A stretch of DNA of 64,000 nt from Actinophytocola xanthii. GTDB lineage: Bacteria > Actinomycetota > Actinomycetes > Mycobacteriales > Pseudonocardiaceae. Below, piece after piece: positions 59,368-64,000 of the stretch. The stretch lies in NCBI RefSeq assembly GCF_001921205.1, contig NZ_MSIE01000045.1:43278-107277 (forward strand), given 5' to 3'. The translations under genes and the position numbers were made by a program. The notes under the pieces were generated by a model. The model did not search any database. It had not been told where the DNA came from and saw nothing but the letters and a program-made list of their open reading frames with translations. Numbering within the stretch: position 1 is the first letter of the stretch; the number at the start of each line of letters is the position of its first letter.

Positions 59368-60009
59368 CTACAGCAGCGTGTAGTTGAGGGACTCGCAGAC
59401 CCGGGCCAGCGGCAGGTCCAGGCCCGGGTAGTCCAGCGGGAGCAGGATGTCCGGCCGCTCGGGCAGTGCGGAGGCGGCCGGCGGGTCCCAGAGGCACACG
59501 GCCGGGTCGCCCGCGTCCATCGAGGAGCGGTACCAGAGCCCGTCCAGGTCGGGGAAGGCCGCGCGGATGGCGCGGGCCCAGGCCTGGGTGACGTCCTTGG
59601 GACCGGAGCTGATCTCCTGTGAGGCTCCGGCCCTGGTCGGCCAGAGCCCGGTCAGGTCGAGCAGCCGCAGCGTCCGCCGGGGCTGGAAGACGACCAGGTG
59701 CGGGCGACGCGTGCTCCGGTCGACGACCGAGGTCTGCTGGAACACCTCGGCGACGCTGGTCCGGACGGTGAGCCCGAAGTACAGCACGCCCTGACCGGCG
59801 CTCTTCCCACCCCCGGGGGGCTGCGGGTCGAACCGGGCGTGGGGGAGCGGGCCGGTGGTCCGGAAGGTGTTCCACCGCTGCTGGTGCCGCCCGCCGGCCG
59901 CGAACACCCGCACCAGCCGGGTCCCCGAGTGCACCGCGACGATGTCCTCGTCGGGCCGCAGCAGTTCCCGGAGCACATCCACCCCCGGCGGCTGAGGAAG
60001 CCGAGACAT
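59368..60009 (-). CDS. RES-domain protein (NAD+ phosphorylase-type)
   Basis: A 213-residue protein with the RES fold (VRVFAAGGRHQQRWNTFR, YFGLTVRTSVAEVFQQT, WYRSSMDAGDPAVCLWD). In characterised toxins the Arg, Glu and Ser of these motifs degrade NAD+. Usually an Xre/MbcA-like antitoxin gene precedes the toxin. Here the upstream 387 bases hold no such gene on the same strand, and downstream lies terC. It may be an orphan or have a role other than toxin. Arg and Glu are present; the catalytic Ser could be in YRSS. Confidence 0.75.
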   Translation of the reverse strand: MSRLPQPPGVDVLRELLRPDEDIVAVHSGTRLVRVFAAGGRHQQRWNTFRTTGPLPHARFDPQPPGGGKSAGQGVLYFGLTVRTSVAEVFQQTSVVDRSTRRPHLVVFQPRRTLRLLDLTGLWPTRAGASQEISSGPKDVTQAWARAIRAAFPDLDGLWYRSSMDAGDPAVCLWDPPAASALPERPDILLPLDYPGLDLPLARVCESLNYTLL

Positions 60010-60070
60010 CCGTCAGCTTCCCCCTCACCCCACGTCGGCGCCGATGTGCGCGCCCAGGGTAGCCACCCCC

Positions 60071-60289
60071 TCACGGCCCATGACATCTCCCCACCGGAGC
60101 ATGAAGCGGCCGGCGTACGAATTCGTACGCCGGCCCCCGGACATCCGCTCGTTTATCCCTCTTCCGACGTCGACCGCGCCGTCGGCGGGGTCGGCTTCCC
60201 CGCTGCCGCCGACGCCTTCGCGGCCGGGGCGGGAGGAATCCCACCGAGAGCCAGGCGGATACCGCGACGAATGCGAGAATGCTGCGCAT
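60071..60289 (-). CDS. Possible small membrane/secreted peptide, perhaps frameshifted
   Basis: The frame from ATG 60289 (good AGGA site) starts MRSILAFVAVSAWLSVG, a signal-peptide-like helix, and then becomes Arg-rich. In the neighbouring frame the continuation is GIPPAPAAKASAAAGKPTPP with a stop at 60153, followed by a palindrome at 60108-60135 that could be a terminator. One extra or missing base at about 60240 would join them into a 46-residue exported peptide. The rest of the 387-base gap between the RES gene and the next gene shows nothing else. Confidence 0.25.
   Translation of the reverse strand: MRSILAFVAVSAWLSVGFLPPRPRRRRRQRGSRPRRRRGRRRKRDKRADVRGPAYEFVRRPLHAPVGRCHGP
60108..60135. 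repeat. Perfect 28-bp palindrome
   Basis: Fourteen-base arms reading GGCCGGCGTACGAA and its complement meet without a spacer around GAATTC. As DNA it could be a symmetric operator; as RNA a stem with a 4-base tip. It sits between the divergent RES and STAND-type regulator genes. Confidence 0.85.
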
Positions 60290-60396
60290 TGCCCGTCCTC
60301 ATCTCCTCGACGACGTCCGGTCGGACCCCATTACGATTTCGTGGCGAGGGATGGGGAACCAGGAAACGGAGCGGCAGCTGACCGGCAATATGGGCC

Positions 60397-62889
60397 GTGG
60401 TTCGGCTGGTTCGGGGGCGCGGTGTGTTCGGGGAGACGGTGCGGGCCTGTCGTCGTCGGCTGGGCCTGACCCAGGAGGAGGTCGCGGCCAGGACGGGTGT
60501 GAGCGTGCGGACGGTCCGCGGCATCGAGACCGGGCGGATCGAGCGCCCGCGCGCGGGGACGGTGCGCCTGCTCGCCGACGTCTTCGACCTCGGTGCCGCC
60601 GAGCGGGACAGCTTCCTCGGCCTGGCGCTCGAGGACCGGGGCGCTCCCGGGGGAGAGCGCCGGCGCCCGGCGCCCGCGCAGCTGCCCGCGGACATCCCGG
60701 ACTTCACCGGCCGCGCGGAGAACCTGCGCCTGCTGACCGAACGGCTGGCCACGGCTCCGGGAGCCGCGGCGGTGATCACCGGCACGGCCGGCATCGGCAA
60801 GACCGCGCTCGCGGTGCACTGGGCCCACCAGGTCCGCGACCGGTTCCCGGACGGCCAGCTCTATGCCGACCTGCGCGGCTACGACCCGGACCAGCCGGTC
60901 GCCGCGACCGACGTGCTGGCGCGGTTCCTCACGGCCCTGGGACTCGCCGGTCCGGAGGTCCCGCTCGACGCTGACGAGCGCGCCGCGCGCTACCGCACGG
61001 AGGTCGCCGACCGGCGGATGCTGGTCGTGCTGGACAACGCGTCCACGGTCGACCAGGTCCGCCCGCTGCTGCCCGGCACACCCTCCTGCGCGGTCGTGGT
61101 CACCAGCCGGGACAGCCTGGGCGGCCTCGTCGTCGTCCACGGCGCGCGTCGGCTCGACCTGGACCTGCTGCCCGAGCCGGACGCGGTCACCCTGCTGCGC
61201 CGGCTGGTCGGCCCCGCGGTCGACGCCGAACCCGACGCCGCCGCCGAGCTCGTCCACCAGTGCGCGCGGCTGCCGCTCGCCCTGCGGATCGCCGCGGAGC
61301 TCGTCGCCGCGCGCTCCGGGGCGTCCCTGCGCGCGCTGGTCGCGGAGCTGGCCGACCAGCAGCGCCGCCTGACGCTGCTTGACGCCGGGGACGACCAGCG
61401 GGCTGCGGTGCGCTCGGTGTTCTCCTGGTCGATCCGCCACCTCCCCACCGACGCGGCGGAGACCTTCCGGTTGCTGGGCCTGCATCCCGGTCCCGACGTC
61501 GACGTGCACGCCGTGGCCGCCCTGACCGACGCCGGCCTCGACCGGGCACACGGCACGCTCGCCCTACTCGCCCGGGCGCACCTCGTCCACCTGGTCCGTC
61601 CCGGTCGGTACGGCATGCACGACCTGCTCCGGGCCTACGCCCTCGAGCTGGCCTCGGCCGGTGTCGCCGCCGAGGACCGGCGTGCCGCGGTGGAGCGGCT
61701 GCTCGACTACTACCTCTCCACCGCGGGTGCCGCGATGAGCTCGCTCTACCCCGCCGAGGCACACCGGCGGCCCCCCGTTCCGGCCGCCCGCACCCCCGCC
61801 CCGCCCGTGGCCGAACCCGATGCCGCCCGCGCCTGGCTGGACGCCGAACGCCCCTGTCTGACGGCCGTCGTCGCCCACGCCGCGACCCACGGCTGGGCCG
61901 AGCGCAGCGTCCGGCTCTCGATGACCCTGTTCCGCTACGCCGCCGGCGGCCACCCCCTGTTCGGCCTGGCGATCCACCGCCACGCCCGGGCGGCCGCGCA
62001 CGCCACCGACGACCTGAGCGGTGAGGCCGAGACGGTGAACAGCCTTGGCGGCACCCACATCCAGCTGGGGCTCTACGGGCTCGCCGCCGAGTACTTCGCC
62101 GAGGCCGGCGAGCTGTTCCGCCGGGCGGGCAACCGGGTCGGCGAGGCCAGGACGCTGACCAACCTGGGCCACGTCGAGGAGCGGCTGGGCCGCTACGAGG
62201 CGGCCCTGCGCCACCTCGAGCAGGCGCTGGCGTTGTTCCGCGAGGTGGGGGACCGGGCCGGGGAGACCCGGACGCTGGGCGGCGTGGGCAACGTCGAACA
62301 GCGACTCCGCCGCGACGGTCCGGCCGACCGGCACCTCCGGCAGGCCCTCGCCCTGGCCTGCGGGACGGCCGACCGGGGGAGCGAGGCAAGCATCCTGCAC
62401 ATCCTCGGGGCCATGGCGACGCGGCTCGGGCGCCACGACGAGGCGGGCGAGCACCTGTGCCGGGCCCTCGCCCTGTACCGGCGGCTCGGTGACCGAGCCG
62501 GGGAAGGCTGGACGCTCGACTGCCAGGGCACCCTGCACACCCGTCGGGGCGACCCGGACGTCGCCGCCGAGCACCACCGGGAGGCCCTGGCGCTGTTCCG
62601 CGAGACCGGCGAGCGGGACGGCGAGGCGTGGGCCCGGAACGGCCTCGGGGAGGCCGACCACCTGGCCGGCCGCCACCGGGAGGCCCTCACCCACCACACC
62701 GCCGCGCTCGACATCGCCGTCGACATCGGGGTGCGTGACCAGCAGGCCCGCGCCCACACCGGCCTCGGCCACGCCCACCGGGCGCTGGACGAGCAGGCCG
62801 ACGCGCGCCGGCACCACGATCGCGCCGTGGCCCTCCTCGGCGACCTCGGCGTCCCGGAGGTGGACGGGCTGGGGCGTTCGCCGGCCTGA
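60397..62889 (+). CDS. XRE-type regulator with NB-ARC ATPase and TPR repeats (STAND, AfsR-like without SARP)
   Basis: An 830-residue signal-transduction ATPase. The N-terminus is a helix-turn-helix (LGLTQEEVAARTGVSVRTVR). The NB-ARC domain begins near 100 (P-loop TGTAGIGKTAL, Walker B MLVVLDNA, then LPLALRI for GxP-type) and a winged-helix linker ends near 430. From about 530 there are eight or nine TPR units (RTLTNLGHVEERLGRYEAALRHLEQAL and similar). AfsR proteins have a SARP domain instead of XRE. Ligand binding by TPRs should trigger oligomerisation and DNA binding. Start is GTG 60397; GTG 60424 is possible. Confidence 0.85.
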   Translation: MVRLVRGRGVFGETVRACRRRLGLTQEEVAARTGVSVRTVRGIETGRIERPRAGTVRLLADVFDLGAAERDSFLGLALEDRGAPGGERRRPAPAQLPADIPDFTGRAENLRLLTERLATAPGAAAVITGTAGIGKTALAVHWAHQVRDRFPDGQLYADLRGYDPDQPVAATDVLARFLTALGLAGPEVPLDADERAARYRTEVADRRMLVVLDNASTVDQVRPLLPGTPSCAVVVTSRDSLGGLVVVHGARRLDLDLLPEPDAVTLLRRLVGPAVDAEPDAAAELVHQCARLPLALRIAAELVAARSGASLRALVAELADQQRRLTLLDAGDDQRAAVRSVFSWSIRHLPTDAAETFRLLGLHPGPDVDVHAVAALTDAGLDRAHGTLALLARAHLVHLVRPGRYGMHDLLRAYALELASAGVAAEDRRAAVERLLDYYLSTAGAAMSSLYPAEAHRRPPVPAARTPAPPVAEPDAARAWLDAERPCLTAVVAHAATHGWAERSVRLSMTLFRYAAGGHPLFGLAIHRHARAAAHATDDLSGEAETVNSLGGTHIQLGLYGLAAEYFAEAGELFRRAGNRVGEARTLTNLGHVEERLGRYEAALRHLEQALALFREVGDRAGETRTLGGVGNVEQRLRRDGPADRHLRQALALACGTADRGSEASILHILGAMATRLGRHDEAGEHLCRALALYRRLGDRAGEGWTLDCQGTLHTRRGDPDVAAEHHREALALFRETGERDGEAWARNGLGEADHLAGRHREALTHHTAALDIAVDIGVRDQQARAHTGLGHAHRALDEQADARRHHDRAVALLGDLGVPEVDGLGRSPA

Positions 62890-63056
62890 CCGGGAGACCG
62901 GCCGCCGGGCACCGGGTCTGCGCGTCGGCTGGCTCACCGCGACTGACCCCGCGCTGCGCTGGGCGAGCAGGTCGACCTGTGCCGGCGTTCACGGCCGTGC
63001 CGCGACGCGGACGAAATCGGGCGCCTCCAGCCTGACCGCGCGGAAGGATGGTGGGC

Positions 63057-63689
63057 ATGGAGCTGGTCGCCCTGCTGCCCGCGTTCGTCCTCGCGGTCGT
63101 CCTGATCTCGGCGTCGCCCGGCCCGGCGATGGCGCTGATCCTGCGCCGTGCCGCCGTTCGAGGGTTCGCGGGCGCCAGGCCGACGGTGCTGGGGCTGGAG
63201 GTCGGCCTGTACCTGTGGGCGTTGTTCGCTGCGGCCGGGCTGGCGGCGCTGGTCGCCGCGTCCGGGGTCGCGTTCCTCGTACTGCGCGTCGTCGGCGCGG
63301 GGTTCCTGCTGTACCTGGGGCTACGAGCGTGGCGGTCGGCCTGGCGCGGCTCCCGGAACCCCGTCGAGCCGCCGACCGGCCCCACGCGGGGTTCCGCGCG
63401 GGCGTTCGGTGAGGGGGTGATGGTCATGCTCGCGAACCCGAAGGCCGCCGCGTTCATGATCGCGTTCTACCCGCAGTTCGTGCCGGGTGGCTGGCCACTG
63501 TTCGCCACGACCGCGCTGCTGGCCCTGCTCCAGGTGGCGATCGAGATCGTCCTGTACCTGACCTTGGCCGCCCTGGTCGGTCGGGCGAGCGGCTGGTTCC
63601 GCCGCTCCGCCGTGCGCCGCCGGCTCGACGCGGTCAGCGGCACAGTTCTCGTGGCCCTCGGGCTCCGGCTGGCCGTGGACGGCCGGTGA
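63057..63689 (+). CDS. LysE/RhtB-family exporter
   Basis: A 210-residue membrane protein with about six helices and the family signature SPGPAMALILRRAAVRG after the first helix. LANPKAAAFMIAFYPQF is the second conserved segment. It exports amino acids or related metabolites. The ATG at 63057 has GGAAGG at 9 bases; the ATG at 63048 would be too close to it. The gene stands alone; 167 bases upstream show nothing notable. Confidence 0.85.
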   Translation: MELVALLPAFVLAVVLISASPGPAMALILRRAAVRGFAGARPTVLGLEVGLYLWALFAAAGLAALVAASGVAFLVLRVVGAGFLLYLGLRAWRSAWRGSRNPVEPPTGPTRGSARAFGEGVMVMLANPKAAAFMIAFYPQFVPGGWPLFATTALLALLQVAIEIVLYLTLAALVGRASGWFRRSAVRRRLDAVSGTVLVALGLRLAVDGR

Positions 63690-63723
63690 GTCGCCCGGCC
63701 GTCGACCGAACCGGACTGCTTCT

Positions 63724-63852
63724 CGCGAGCCGGGCATCGGCGACCGCATCCTCAACGAGCGCCTGCAGGATTTCATGGAGCTGGGGCTGGTCAGGCGCAC
63801 GGTCCGCGACGGCCCACTGGTAACGGTCCGGCAGACCCGCGACGGCGTTTAG
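63724..63852 (+). pseudogene. HxlR-like winged-helix regulator, C-terminal fragment
   Basis: The frame ending at TAG 63850 reads REPGIGDRILNERLQDFMEL and then GLVRRTVRDG, the recognition helix and wing of an HxlR-type regulator (compare the usual G-ISDRMLSERLKELE-AGLV pattern), and stops soon after. No start and no N-terminal helix precede it in this phase, so it is a truncated remnant. The 148 bases from here to the end of the window hold no supported gene. Confidence 0.55.
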
Positions 63853-64000
63853 CCGGGTGCGGAGGGCGGTCACGGTGGCGCGGGTGGTGGTCGCGGTTGC
63901 TGGTAGGGAGGCAGGGCTTGCATTCCTCGACCAGACCGACGCCCCTGTTCGACGGGCTCAGAGCGTGTTTGAGATCTTCATGGTGTGGTGAACTGGCGTG

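Noticed and set aside
63950..64000. The end sequence as a new transposase gene
   Set aside because: Only about 50 bases with a GC shift; no start or family motif can be supported.

Overview
The window is high-GC DNA with GTG and TTG starts, ATGA/GTGA gene overlaps and actinobacterial marker genes. These are GarA, FtsR, RipA-like peptidase, InhA-type enoyl reductase, egtABCD, a TIGR03086-type mycothiol-linked protein and WXG100/EspC-type secretion partners. All of this points to a Pseudonocardiaceae-like actinomycete; the genus cannot be fixed from the sequence. Two blocks remembered from Mycobacterium tuberculosis are recognisable by gene order: pgsA-like/gcvH/garA/ftsR/DUF151/merR/gcvP plus a CNNM pair (about 11.5-21.7 kb, resembling the Rv1822-Rv1842 area), and acnR/acn/ripA/moxR/DUF58/VWA/fabG/inhA/hemH (22.4-48.2 kb, resembling Rv1474c-Rv1486c). 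Between acnR and acn sit the ergothioneine genes and a toxin island.

Layout. 0-7.2 kb: a truncated TetR gene and an MFS drug exporter behind a palindromic operator; an enoyl-CoA hydratase/acyl-CoA ligase pair; a Tat-exported BBE-type flavin oxidase divergent from its own TetR-like regulator across a perfect inverted repeat. 7.2-7.6 kb: a scar in which the N-terminus of an IS481-type transposase is fused to a 105-bp copy of an internal piece of the acyl-CoA ligase gene. 7.6-11.4 kb: a MerR regulator divergent from an MFS-quinone reductase operon, a methyltransferase and a small protein. 11.5-18.4 kb: phospholipid synthase, glycine cleavage H and P proteins, GarA, two MerR regulators, DUF151, and a tandem glycine riboswitch in front of gcvP. 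18.4-22.4 kb: a minus-strand group with a conserved protein, two CBS/CNNM membrane proteins and a DinB-like protein.

22.4-38.5 kb: acnR (with an operator-like box), egtABCD, a secreted tripeptidyl-peptidase-like hydrolase, a YbaB-like/EspC-like gene pair facing a WXG100-RHS polymorphic toxin with an adjacent candidate immunity gene, then acn with a second AcnR-like box. 38.5-50.1 kb: two VOC proteins, a proline-rich membrane protein, the RipA-MoxR-DUF58-VWA group, fabG-inhA-hemH and three hypothetical proteins. 50.2-58.0 kb: a second MoxR-type ATPase with VWA partner, a GNAT gene with a leaderless-type promoter, and an ABC permease whose partner is an unusual secreted-hydrolase/ABC-ATPase fusion. 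58.1-64 kb: TerC behind a yybP-ykoY (Mn2+) riboswitch whose switching helices can be read directly, a RES-domain protein, a 28-bp perfect palindrome, an XRE/NB-ARC/TPR regulator, a LysE exporter and a truncated HxlR-like regulator.

No rRNA, tRNA or CRISPR array was recognised. Database identities and M. tuberculosis comparisons are from memory of the families, not from searches.
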